A stretch of DNA of 19,089 bases, taken from Pseudomonadota bacterium (GTDB lineage Bacteria; Pseudomonadota; Alphaproteobacteria; Rhodobacterales; Rhodobacteraceae). The stretch spans positions 1 to 19,089 of the forward strand of contig JAQCLA010000019.1 of assembly GCA_027592105.1 (NCBI GenBank), read 5' to 3'. Below the pieces are notes generated by a model that worked only from the letters and a program-made list of their open reading frames with translations, was not told where the DNA came from and made no database searches. This document shows, in pieces, positions 7,094 through 14,374 of the stretch (positions are counted from its first letter, which is position 1; each line of letters begins with the position of its first letter). A program made the translations under genes and the position numbers.

Positions 7094-8035
7094 TCAGCGG
7101 TATTCGCCCGCCAGTTCCGCCACCAGGTCCAGCGCGTCCGCGGTCACGAAACCGGGGCCAGAATTGATGTTGTTGCCCGGCAGCACGCCAAAGCGGTGAT
7201 AGTTGGTCAGAACCACGATCGGCAGGTAAGCCTGCAGGTAGGGCTGTTGGTCGATGCCCCACTGGATCACGCCATCGCGGATCGCCTGCACAATATCGCC
7301 GCCTAGGTCGAAGGTGCCGAAATAGATGTCGCCCGACAGGCCCATCTGCTCCAGCGCCAGAATGGTCGGATCGGCCGAGGTCGGCCCCAGCGTCAGCACC
7401 GCATCGGTGTCGGGGTTGGCATTCAGATAGGCCATCACCCGGTTCTGGATTTCCGACGGGTCCTGGCCGCTGTCGATCATCTGGTTGCCGAGGTCAATGC
7501 CTAGGCCATCGGCAAAGCCCTGGCAGCGTTCGGTCGAGGACGGGCTGGAGATGTAGTGGTTCACGCACAGAAAGCTGGACACGCCATCGCCTGCCGCGCG
7601 CACGCCCGCCGCATAGCCCGCGTCATATTCCGGCTGGCCCACATACATCAGCGCGCCGACCTCGCGCGCCTGGTCCGGCGTGCCGGAATTGATGATGATG
7701 ACATCGATGCCCGCATCGACCGCCGCGCGGATCGGCCCGGACAGAACATCGGGATCGGCCAACGTGGTGATGATGCCATCGGGCCCGCTTGCCGCCGCCT
7801 GTTCGATGATCCGCGCCATGTCGGCCAGATCGCCGGTGGGCGGGTTGCGATATTCGACCGTCACGTCCATCTGTTCGCCCGCAAGCGCCAGGCCGTTCTT
7901 GATCGTGTTCCACCAGCTGTCGCTGTCGGGTGCATGGCTGACCAGCACGTAACGCTCGCCCTCGGCCTGTGCGGCGCCCGTCAGCGCCACCGCCGCGACA
8001 GCGGTGGCCGCCACCCTTTTGAAGAATGTGTTCAT
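7094..8035 (-). CDS. periplasmic sugar-binding protein of ABC transporter (Peripla_BP_4, MocB/IbpA-like)
   Basis: A 313-residue secreted solute-binding protein. Residues 1-24 are a Sec signal peptide: a basic start (MNTFFKR), a hydrophobic core and an AQA|EG cleavage site. The mature part has the RbsB/periplasmic-binding-protein-4 fold pattern: YVLVSHAPDSDSWWNTIKNG, QAAASGPDGIITTLADPD, VIIINSG, YVGQPEYDAGYAAG and TDAVLTLGP. It captures the ligand and delivers it to the permease. The start at 8035 has GGGAGGA upstream. It is first in the five-gene minus operon, directly under operator 1. Inositol or rhizopine-type cyclitol binding is inferred from neighbours; the fold also serves ribose, fructose and xylose. 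Confidence 0.9.
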   Translation of the reverse strand: MNTFFKRVAATAVAAVALTGAAQAEGERYVLVSHAPDSDSWWNTIKNGLALAGEQMDVTVEYRNPPTGDLADMARIIEQAAASGPDGIITTLADPDVLSGPIRAAVDAGIDVIIINSGTPDQAREVGALMYVGQPEYDAGYAAGVRAAGDGVSSFLCVNHYISSPSSTERCQGFADGLGIDLGNQMIDSGQDPSEIQNRVMAYLNANPDTDAVLTLGPTSADPTILALEQMGLSGDIYFGTFDLGGDIVQAIRDGVIQWGIDQQPYLQAYLPIVVLTNYHRFGVLPGNNINSGPGFVTADALDLVAELAGEYR

Positions 8036-8094
8036 TGTGTCCTCCCAAACGGTTTTCGGACGCTGGCGGGGTCTGCCCGCTTCGCCCTAGCGTC

Positions 8095-8123
8095 ACCGTA
8101 GCCCCGAATCGATATTCTTGCAA
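8095..8123 (-). promoter_or_regulatory. candidate promoter of the transporter operon
   Basis: On the minus strand TTGCAA (8123-8118) and TACGGT (8100-8095) are separated by 17 bases, a good sigma70-type geometry with the conserved T-A---T of the -10 box. The -35 box is one half of the operator palindrome, so bound repressor would block polymerase. Transcription would begin near 8088, giving a leader of about 50 bases before the ATG at 8035. Assigned by eye. Confidence 0.45.
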
Positions 8124-8133
8124 CCGGTTGCAA
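8118..8133. promoter_or_regulatory. operator 1: perfect 16-bp palindrome for the LacI-family regulator
   Basis: TTGCAACCGGTTGCAA is a perfect inverted repeat with a central CG, the usual symmetry of LacI-family operators, whose hinge helix inserts a leucine at the central CpG step. It lies between the divergent binding-protein gene and the lacI-type gene, and the identical 16-mer recurs at 12408-12423. It would control the transporter operon and probably the regulator itself. Confidence 0.85.
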
Positions 8134-8204
8134 AAATAATCACCCCATCGCAGTCTTGCACCGGCGCGGGGCGTGTTTATAGACCCAAGGCGGACAGTCG
8201 GGCG

Positions 8205-9209
8205 ATGCAGATGAAAACAACCCTCAAGGATGTGGCCGAACGCGCGGGCGTGTCGCGATCAGCCGTGTCGCGCACCTTTACCGAAGGCGCGTCAGTGTCG
8301 GCCAAGACACGCGCAAAGGTCGAAAAAGCTGCGCGTGATCTTGGCTATAGCCCGAATGCGCTTGCCTCGTCGCTGACCACGGGGCGCACGAAACTGATCG
8401 GGCTGGTGTCCAACAATTTTCACAACCCGCTGTTTCTGGAAGTCTTCGACCTGTTCACCCGCGGGTTGCAAGATCGCGGCTTGCGGCCGCTTCTGGTCAA
8501 TCTCAGCCATGAAACCGATCCCGCAAATTCGGTGCGGATGTTACGGCAATATTCCGTCGACGGGGTGATCGTCGCCTCTTCCACGCTTCAGCCCAGCTTT
8601 GCCGAGGCGTTTCGCGACGCCGGTGTGCCGGTGGTGCATTCCTTTGGCCGCTACATCACAAGCCCGCACGTCCATGTCGTCGGCATCGACAACATCGCCT
8701 GCGGGCGAATGGCCGCCGAGGCGCTGATCGCACGCGGCTACCGCGATGTCGCCTTCCTGGGCGGGCCGGAAACCGCCACCTCGACCCAGGATCGCGCGCG
8801 CGGCTTTCTGGGGGCCTTGGCCGAACACCCGTCGATCCGGGTCACGACCAGCTATGCCAGCGCCTATTCCTTTGACGCGGGCCGGGTCGCGATGACGAAA
8901 CTGTTGATGCAGGCCCCCGCGCAGGCCTATTTCTGCGGCGATGACGTCTTGTCGATCGGGGCCATGTCGGCGGTGCGCGAGGCCGGTCTGCGCGTGCCCG
9001 ACGATATCGGCATCATCGGGCTGAACGACATGGACATGGCGCGCTGGCAAAACATCAACCTGACCACGATCCGCCAACCTGTCGCGGAAATCATCAGCGT
9101 CTCGATCGACCTGGTGGTGGCCACCATCGAAACCCCCGACCGGCACCCAGAAACGCGGCTCTTTCCCTGCCGGGTGATCGAACGGGGCACGCTGCGCCCC
9201 GTTCCCTAA
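8205..9209 (+). CDS. LacI-family transcriptional regulator of the cyclitol locus
   Basis: A 334-residue repressor. The N-terminal helix-turn-helix is TLKDVAERAGVSRSAVSRTF; the hinge helix NALASSLTTGRT follows; then comes a periplasmic-binding-like effector domain (LIGLVSNNFHNPLFLE, DGVIVASS, VVGIDNIACGRMAAE, DVAFLGGPE, YFCGDDVLSIGAM, GIIGLNDMDMARW, TTIRQP). I start it at ATG 8205, ten bases after AAGGCGGA; ATG 8211 is an alternative, while the ATG at 8118 lies in the operator and adds non-family residues. It is divergent from the transporter operon and convergent with the next gene (7-base gap). Two copies of its likely operator flank the catabolic genes. The inducer is probably the imported cyclitol or a pathway intermediate (inference). 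Confidence 0.93.
   Translation: MQMKTTLKDVAERAGVSRSAVSRTFTEGASVSAKTRAKVEKAARDLGYSPNALASSLTTGRTKLIGLVSNNFHNPLFLEVFDLFTRGLQDRGLRPLLVNLSHETDPANSVRMLRQYSVDGVIVASSTLQPSFAEAFRDAGVPVVHSFGRYITSPHVHVVGIDNIACGRMAAEALIARGYRDVAFLGGPETATSTQDRARGFLGALAEHPSIRVTTSYASAYSFDAGRVAMTKLLMQAPAQAYFCGDDVLSIGAMSAVREAGLRVPDDIGIIGLNDMDMARWQNINLTTIRQPVAEIISVSIDLVVATIETPDRHPETRLFPCRVIERGTLRPVP
9181..9203. terminator. 8-bp perfect hairpin at the lacI-type gene 3' end
   Basis: AACGGGGC and GCCCCGTT form a perfect 8-bp stem around a 7-base loop, inside the last codons of the regulator gene and 14 bases before the stop of the convergent dehydrogenase gene. It could end transcription in either direction, though no T tract follows on either strand, and coding constraint may explain it. 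Confidence 0.35.
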
Positions 9210-9216
9210 CAAGGGC

Positions 9217-10347
9217 TTAGCGCAACATCGGCGGGCGTGCGTCCACCCAAGCCCCCCCCGCCTTGGCCGAGCTGACGCAGGCATGAACCGCCGCCATGGA
9301 CCGCAGCCCATCCTCTGCCAAAGGCAGGCCGCCCCGTGCCTCGCCCCGAATGGCGGCGGCCAGATCGACGTAGATATTGGCCACTGCGAGGGGGAAGCCT
9401 TCGGGATGGGCGATGGCAACCCGGCTCAGCCGGGCGGCCTCATCGCTCAGCCCCGCCTCGCCCTTTTCCATGATCTGCGTGCGCCCGCCAACTGGCGTGT
9501 AATAGACTTGGTTGGGCTGTTCCGACGCCCACCGCATCCCGCCGGTTTCGCCAAAGACCTGGATGTCGAACCCATGCTGGCGACCAATCGCGACCGAGGA
9601 TGTCCAAAGCCGCCCGACCGTGCCGCCCGACATGCGGAAATTGACCATGGCGTCATCTTCCAGCACCCGGCTCGGGATCGTCGAGGCGAAATCGGCAGAC
9701 ACCTTATCCACATGGTCGCCCACGATGAAACTTGCCATATGCAGCGCGTGAATGCCGCAATCGGCAAATTGCCCCGACACGCCCGCAAGCGCGGGATCAT
9801 AGCGCCAGCGCACGCGCGGATTGTCGGCATCGCCCGCATCGCCATGATGGCCATGGCTGAAGTTCGTGACCACCAGCCGGACCTTGCCGATCTGCCCCGT
9901 GGCCACCATGGCCCGCATTTCGCGCACCATCGGATAGGCGGAATAGCAATAGTTCACCGCGCAGATCTTGCCGCTGGCGCGTGCCACCCGCACGATCTCT
10001 TCGCCCTCTTCGACGGTCATGGTCATGGGCTTTTCGCACAGCACGTGAAACCCGGCTTCGACATACGCCTTGGTGATCTCGAAATGGGTGGAATTGGGCG
10101 TGGCCACGGTGACAAGATCCACCCGGTCGGGGCGCGCGCGTTCCCCCGCCAGCATCTCGCGCCAATCGCCATAGGCGCGGTTCGGCGCGATACCCAGGCG
10201 CTGCGCATAGGTACGCCCCTTGTCAGCATCGACGTCCAAGGCCCCGGCCACAAAGGAAAAATTTCCATCCGCCTGCGCGCCCAAGCGATGCGCCGGGCCG
10301 ATCTGGCTGCCGTCACCGCCACCGATCATTCCCCAGTTCAACTTCAT
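9217..10347 (-). CDS. Gfo/Idh/MocA-family NAD(P)-dependent dehydrogenase (copy 2, substrate unknown)
   Basis: A 376-residue cytoplasmic oxidoreductase. The Rossmann motif is GGGDGSQIGPAHR (residues 9-21), the catalytic lysine motif is CEKPMTMT (K106), and a D196-x3-H200 pair in FADCGIHALHMA matches the catalytic Asp/His of inositol dehydrogenases. It should oxidise a sugar or cyclitol hydroxyl with NAD(P)+. It is last in the three-gene minus operon, 12 bases after the isomerase-fold gene, and its start at 10347 has AAGGGG upstream. Its GGGDGSQIG start differs from the IolG and levoglucosan-dehydrogenase-like copies, suggesting a separate substrate. Scyllo-inositol, an inositol derivative or a keto-inositol are possibilities. 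Confidence 0.88.
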   Translation of the reverse strand: MKLNWGMIGGGDGSQIGPAHRLGAQADGNFSFVAGALDVDADKGRTYAQRLGIAPNRAYGDWREMLAGERARPDRVDLVTVATPNSTHFEITKAYVEAGFHVLCEKPMTMTVEEGEEIVRVARASGKICAVNYCYSAYPMVREMRAMVATGQIGKVRLVVTNFSHGHHGDAGDADNPRVRWRYDPALAGVSGQFADCGIHALHMASFIVGDHVDKVSADFASTIPSRVLEDDAMVNFRMSGGTVGRLWTSSVAIGRQHGFDIQVFGETGGMRWASEQPNQVYYTPVGGRTQIMEKGEAGLSDEAARLSRVAIAHPEGFPLAVANIYVDLAAAIRGEARGGLPLAEDGLRSMAAVHACVSSAKAGGAWVDARPPMLR

Positions 10348-10359
10348 CTTGCAACCCCT

Positions 10360-11250
10360 TCAAAAGCCTATGCTTTGCAGATATTCCCGGTTGGCGCGCG
10401 CATCATCCACGGGCGATACATCCAGCGTCGGGTCACAATCCTGTTCCACCGTGCACCAGCCGCTGAACCCGTGATCCAGCAGGATCTGGCGCACGGTCGG
10501 GAAATCGACGTCACCTTGCCCGAGGTTGCAGAAAACCCCTTGCCCGCAGGCGTCGTAGAACCCTGTGCTTTTGGCGATGGCATCCGCTTTGACAACGGGG
10601 TCTATATCCTTGAAATGCATGTAAGAAATCCGTTCGATATGTCTACGCATGAAGGCCACGGGGTCAAACCCCGCATAGGAATGATGGCCGGTGTCGAAAC
10701 AGATCTTCAGGATATCCTCGGGCACTTCATCCAGAAGCCTCTCCAGCTCCGGCTCGAAATCCATGAAGCCCGCCGCATGGGCGTGGATACCGACGGTCAG
10801 GCCGTAGTCCTCTGCCCCAAGCCGCGCGACATGGGCGATCCGGTCGCGAAAGGCCGCCCATTCATCGGCCCCCATCTGTTCCGCCGCCTCTGCACGGCCC
10901 GCCGTGGGGGCGCGACGCGGCGAAATGCTGTCGATCAGCACAAGATGCCGCGCGCCATGCGCCACCATTGCCTTGCAGGTGCGCATGGCCCCATCCAGCA
11001 CGTCATCCCATTGATCGGGATCGTGAAATGCGCGAAACACCACGCCGCCGATCAAGTTCAGCCCATGCTCATCCAGCGCCTCGGCCAGGATGGCGGGGTC
11101 TTCGGGCATGAAGCCCACCGGCCCCAGCTCGATGCCGGTATAGCCCGCATCGGCACAATCCTTCAGCACGCTGCGCCAGCTTGGGTTGCGGGGATCATTG
11201 GCAAATTCCACACCCCAGGAACAGGGCGCATTGCCGATACGGATGGTCAT
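10360..11250 (-). CDS. xylose-isomerase-like TIM barrel protein, MocC/IolE-like (probable inosose dehydratase)
   Basis: A 296-residue member of the sugar phosphate isomerase/epimerase superfamily. Key stretches are IGNAPCSWGVEFA at the N-terminus, GYTGIELGPVGFMPED, ICFDTGHHSYAGFDPVAF, ISYMHFKDID, GQGDVDFP and WCTVEQDCDP. The carboxylates and histidines in TVGIHAH, FDTGHHS, MHFKDID and TVEQD are the superfamily's metal site. It is the only candidate in the window for the IolE step (2-keto-myo-inositol to 3D-trihydroxycyclohexanedione). Its APCSWGV start resembles MocC-type proteins more than textbook IolE, which as I recall begins with an INPI-W-NDD motif. It lies 15 bases after the upstream dehydrogenase and 12 before the next. 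The superfamily is certain; the exact reaction could instead be epimerisation. Confidence 0.72.
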   Translation of the reverse strand: MTIRIGNAPCSWGVEFANDPRNPSWRSVLKDCADAGYTGIELGPVGFMPEDPAILAEALDEHGLNLIGGVVFRAFHDPDQWDDVLDGAMRTCKAMVAHGARHLVLIDSISPRRAPTAGRAEAAEQMGADEWAAFRDRIAHVARLGAEDYGLTVGIHAHAAGFMDFEPELERLLDEVPEDILKICFDTGHHSYAGFDPVAFMRRHIERISYMHFKDIDPVVKADAIAKSTGFYDACGQGVFCNLGQGDVDFPTVRQILLDHGFSGWCTVEQDCDPTLDVSPVDDARANREYLQSIGF

Positions 11251-11265
11251 GAAAACAAACCCTTT

Positions 11266-12381
11266 TCAGTCATAGGGAACGAGCTGCCAGCGCCCATCGC
11301 TGGCCGAGACAAAGGCGGTGTCGATGACGCGGGCCACGGCCAGCCCGTCGCGGAACCTAGGCCAGACCGGTTCACCCGTCTCGATGGCGCGCAGGAAATC
11401 GCGCGCTTCGATGATGATCTGGTCCTGATATCCGGTGCCATGGCCCGGCCCCTGGCAAAAACACGCGTAATCGGGATGCGCGGGGCCGGTCAGGATCCGG
11501 GTAAAGCCCCGCGTGGCCTCTGGCCCTTCGGCCCGATAGAGCCAGACCGCGTTCTGATCTTCCTGATCAAAGCGGATGGAACCTTTTGTGCCATGAATTT
11601 CATAGGCATAGCCCATCTTGCGGCCTGTCGCCACGCGGCTGAAATACAAATGTCCCATCACGCCAGAGGCAAAGCGCACCATCATCTGCGCCTGGTCGTC
11701 ATTGTCGACCAGCACGGGGCCCGTGGCGCCTTGCCGCGTCCGATGCACGGTTTCGGCCCGCGCGCTCAGCTCGGAGATGGGGCCGATCAGGGCCAGCGCG
11801 CAGTTGATCATATGCGGCGCCAGATCGCCCAGACAGCCATTGGGCCGCCCATGACAGCGCCAGTTGGCGGGCATCTCGGGATCGGCCAGGAAATCCTCGG
11901 TATGTTCGCCGCGAAACCAGGTGACATCGCCGATCGCGCCATCTGCCAACAGCTGTCGCACGAATTGCGTCGCGGGCGTGCGGACATAGTTGAACCCGAT
12001 CATGTTGGGCAGGCCCGTGGCGTCGGCTGCGGCGACCATGGCCTGCGCATCCGCCAGCGAGGCCCCCAGCGGTTTTTCGCAAAACACCGGCTTTCCCGCC
12101 GCGAGAGCCGCCAGCGCGATGTTGCGATGGGTGGCTTGGGGGGCTGCGATCATCACCGCCTCGACAAGGGGATCGGCCACCAGGTCCTGCCAGCTGGCCG
12201 CGGCGCGGGCAAACCCGTAAGCCGCACGGTAGCGGTCCGCAGAGGCCGCGCTGCCCGCCGCGATCATTTCCAGCCGAGGGCGCAGGCCCGTGTCGAACAC
12301 CGCCCCGACCGAGGCCATGGCCACGGCATGCGCCTTGCCCATGTAGCCGCCGCCGATCAAGCCGATGCCGATTTCCGTCAT
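11266..12381 (-). CDS. Gfo/Idh/MocA-family dehydrogenase (copy 1, levoglucosan/inositol dehydrogenase-like)
   Basis: A 371-residue oxidoreductase with Rossmann motif GLIGGGYMGKAHA (residues 7-19), lysine motif CEKPLG (K103), GFNYVRTPA, and D186-x3-H190 in GDLAPHMIN. The arrangement GGG-MGKAH, EKPL, FNY-RTPA, then EIHGTKGSI and ILTGPAHPDY resembles bacterial levoglucosan dehydrogenase and related inositol dehydrogenases as I remember them. The ATG at 12381 has GGAAAGG seven bases upstream; the frame is open to 12552 only through antisense of iolD. It heads the three-gene minus operon directly under operator 2. Likely job: NAD(P)-linked oxidation of a cyclitol or anhydrosugar; exact substrate unknown. 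Confidence 0.88.
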   Translation of the reverse strand: MTEIGIGLIGGGYMGKAHAVAMASVGAVFDTGLRPRLEMIAAGSAASADRYRAAYGFARAAASWQDLVADPLVEAVMIAAPQATHRNIALAALAAGKPVFCEKPLGASLADAQAMVAAADATGLPNMIGFNYVRTPATQFVRQLLADGAIGDVTWFRGEHTEDFLADPEMPANWRCHGRPNGCLGDLAPHMINCALALIGPISELSARAETVHRTRQGATGPVLVDNDDQAQMMVRFASGVMGHLYFSRVATGRKMGYAYEIHGTKGSIRFDQEDQNAVWLYRAEGPEATRGFTRILTGPAHPDYACFCQGPGHGTGYQDQIIIEARDFLRAIETGEPVWPRFRDGLAVARVIDTAFVSASDGRWQLVPYD

Positions 12382-12403
12382 GGCGCGCCCTTTCCGGCAT
12401 GAT

Positions 12404-12423
12404 CCGGTTGCAACCGGTTGCAA
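12404..12423. promoter_or_regulatory. operator 2: perfect palindrome plus tandem half-site
   Basis: Bases 12408-12423 are TTGCAACCGGTTGCAA, identical to operator 1. Here the site is extended on the left so that CCGGTTGCAA occurs twice head to tail (12404-12413 and 12414-12423), a period of 10 bases or one helical turn. It lies between the dehydrogenase operon (start 12381) and iolD (start 12503). A further half-like TTGCAACGG begins at 12449. Confidence 0.85.
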
Positions 12424-12435
12424 AATTCGTATCCT
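12408..12435 (+). promoter_or_regulatory. candidate promoter of the iolDCB2JG operon
   Basis: TTGCAA (12408-12413) and TATCCT (12430-12435) are spaced by 16 bases; transcription would begin near 12442, about 60 bases before the iolD ATG. The -35 box and spacer coincide with operator 2, consistent with direct repression. Assigned by eye. Confidence 0.4.
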
Positions 12436-12454
12436 GAGTCGCAATGACTTGCAA
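12426..12454 (-). promoter_or_regulatory. candidate promoter of the dehydrogenase/MocC-like operon
   Basis: On the minus strand TTGCAA (12454-12449) and TACGAA (12431-12426) are 17 bases apart; transcription would start near 12419, inside operator 2, about 38 bases before the ATG at 12381. Repressor at the operator would cover the start site. It overlaps the opposing iolD promoter. Assigned by eye. Confidence 0.4.
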
Positions 12455-12502
12455 CGGCCAAGCAGGCCCCGCCCCAGCCCGCACACCGAAAGAGAGGGAC
12501 AG

Positions 12503-14374
12503 ATGACCGAACAGGCCCGCACCATCCGCCTGACCGTGGCCCAGGCCATCACGCGCTACCTGGTGAACCAGTTCATCGAGATCGACGGCGTGCAAACCCG
12601 CATCTGCGGCGGGGGCTTCGGGATCTTCGGCCATGGCAACGTGTCCTGCCTGGGCGAGGCGCTGTACCCGCTGCGAGATGTCCTGCCGCTCTATCGCGGG
12701 CAGAACGAACAAAGCATGGGCTTTGCCGCCGCCGCCTATGCCAAGTATCACCTGCGCCGGCGCTTCATGTTCTGCACCGCAAGCGCGGGGCCGGGCACCG
12801 CCAACCTGTTGACGGCGGCGGCCCTGTGCCATGCCAACCGCCTGCCGATGCTGATGCTGTGCGGCGACACCTTCCTGACCCGCCTGCCCGACCCGGTGCT
12901 GCAACAGCTGGAACATTTCGGCAATCCCGCGCTGGGGCTGAATGATGCCTTCAAATCCGTCACCCGCTACTGGGATCGCATCACCCACCCCGCGCAGGTG
13001 ATCCAGACCCTGCCCGCCGCCCTTGCCACCATGTTGGACTCCGCCGATTGCGGCCCGGCCTTTCTGGCCTTGCCGCAGGAAGTGCAGGGCTGGGCCTATG
13101 ATTACCCGGTGGAATTCTTTGCCCGCCGCACCCATCGCATCCGCCGCCAAGCGCCCGATGCCGGTGAATTGGCAGATGCGGCCAAGGCGATCCGCAGTGC
13201 GAAACGCCCAATGATCATCGCGGGCGGCGGTGTGCAATACGCGGGCGCGGTGGCGGAACTGACCGCCTTCGCCGACCGCCACGCCATCCCCGTGGTGGAA
13301 ACCATCGCGGGGCGTGCCAACCTCTTGGCCACCCATCCGCTGAATATCGGACCCATTGGCGTCACCGGATCGGACAGCGCCAATGCCATTGCCGAACAGG
13401 TCGATGTGATCGTCGCCATCGGCACGCGCTTGCAGGATTTCACCACCGGGTCCTGGACCGCCTTTGCCCGCGACGCGGTCTTGATCGGGGTCAATGTCGG
13501 GCGCCATGACGCGATGAAACACCTGAGCCTGCCGGTGGTGGGCGATGCGAAACTGGCGATCACCGCCCTTGATGCGGCACTTGGCGATCACGCGGCCCCC
13601 GCCGATTGGGTCGCGGGGGCACAGGCCCTGCGCCGCGACTGGGACGGCTATGTCGACACCAACACCGCGCCGGGCAACCGGCCCAATTCCTACGCGCAGG
13701 CCATCGGGGTGGTGAATGCACTCTGCCATCCGCGCGACCGGATCGTGACGGCGGCAGGCGGTCTTCCCGCCGAGGTGACGGCGAATTGGCGCACGCTTGA
13801 TATCGGCACGGTCGATGTCGAGTTCGGCTTTTCCTGCATGGGCTATGAAATCGCCGGCGGCTGGGGGGCGCGCATCGCGCAATCGGAATGCGAACCCGAC
13901 CGCGACACCATCGTTCTGGTCGGCGATGGCAGCTACCTGTTGATGAATTCCGACATCTATTCCTCGGTCCTGACACGGAAAAAGCTGATCATCCTCGTGC
14001 TGGACAATGGCGGTTTCGCGGTGATCAACAAGTTGCAAAACAACACCGGGCAGCCCGGATTCAACAACCTGATCGCGGATTGCCCGACCATCCCCGACCC
14101 TTTCGCGATCGATTTCGAAGCCCACGCCAGATCGATGGGCGCGCATGCCGTCACCGTGGCCAACCCGGCTGCATTGGGCGATGCCTTCCGGGCGGCGAAA
14201 GCCGCTGACAAGACCACCGTGATCGTGATGCAGGTCGATCCCCATGACGGTTGGACCACGCAAGGCCACGCCTGGTGGGAGGTCGGCACCGCAGAGGTGT
14301 CGGACAGCGACACCGTGCGCGCCAAACATGCCGAGATCGAGGCCACGCGCGCGCGTCAAAGGCGGGGGGTGTGA
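12503..14374 (+). CDS. iolD: 3D-(3,5/4)-trihydroxycyclohexane-1,2-dione hydrolase IolD
   Basis: A 623-residue thiamine-diphosphate enzyme that hydrolyses the cyclic dione to 5-deoxy-D-glucuronate, the ring-opening step. The pyrimidine domain has the cofactor-activating E69 (YRGQNEQSMG) and ASAGPGTANLLTAAA; a central domain follows; the C-terminal domain has the ThDP/Mg motif G474-D-G-S with N502 (LDNGGFAVIN). IolD-specific stretches include QQLEHFGNPALGLNDAFK, SWTAFARDA and NNTGQPGFNN. Length matches the family. The ATG at 12503 has AGAGAGGG upstream; the frame is also open from 12365 but that start lies in the opposing gene. It heads the plus-strand operon, and its TGA overlaps the iolC ATG (TGATG). 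Confidence 0.97.
   Translation: MTEQARTIRLTVAQAITRYLVNQFIEIDGVQTRICGGGFGIFGHGNVSCLGEALYPLRDVLPLYRGQNEQSMGFAAAAYAKYHLRRRFMFCTASAGPGTANLLTAAALCHANRLPMLMLCGDTFLTRLPDPVLQQLEHFGNPALGLNDAFKSVTRYWDRITHPAQVIQTLPAALATMLDSADCGPAFLALPQEVQGWAYDYPVEFFARRTHRIRRQAPDAGELADAAKAIRSAKRPMIIAGGGVQYAGAVAELTAFADRHAIPVVETIAGRANLLATHPLNIGPIGVTGSDSANAIAEQVDVIVAIGTRLQDFTTGSWTAFARDAVLIGVNVGRHDAMKHLSLPVVGDAKLAITALDAALGDHAAPADWVAGAQALRRDWDGYVDTNTAPGNRPNSYAQAIGVVNALCHPRDRIVTAAGGLPAEVTANWRTLDIGTVDVEFGFSCMGYEIAGGWGARIAQSECEPDRDTIVLVGDGSYLLMNSDIYSSVLTRKKLIILVLDNGGFAVINKLQNNTGQPGFNNLIADCPTIPDPFAIDFEAHARSMGAHAVTVANPAALGDAFRAAKAADKTTVIVMQVDPHDGWTTQGHAWWEVGTAEVSDSDTVRAKHAEIEATRARQRRGV

Noticed and set aside
5903..7306. A 467-codon plus-strand open frame
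   Set aside because: Antisense of the permease; highly charged with no family resemblance, while the permease has the GEFDLSVGS motif and membrane helices.
8156..8182. Possible lacI promoter (TTGCAC with TTTATAG)
   Set aside because: Spacing is only 14-15 bases, too short for a standard sigma70 promoter; not annotated.
9283..12402. A 1039-codon plus-strand open frame
   Set aside because: It is antisense to three well-supported genes (two dehydrogenases and the MocC-like protein). Its product is rich in H, R, G and P without domain motifs, as expected for GC-rich antisense.
11699..14359. An 886-codon minus-strand open frame
   Set aside because: Antisense of iolD through most of its length, then in-frame shadow of the copy 1 dehydrogenase. 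No motifs; iolD has full cofactor signatures and a good ribosome binding site.
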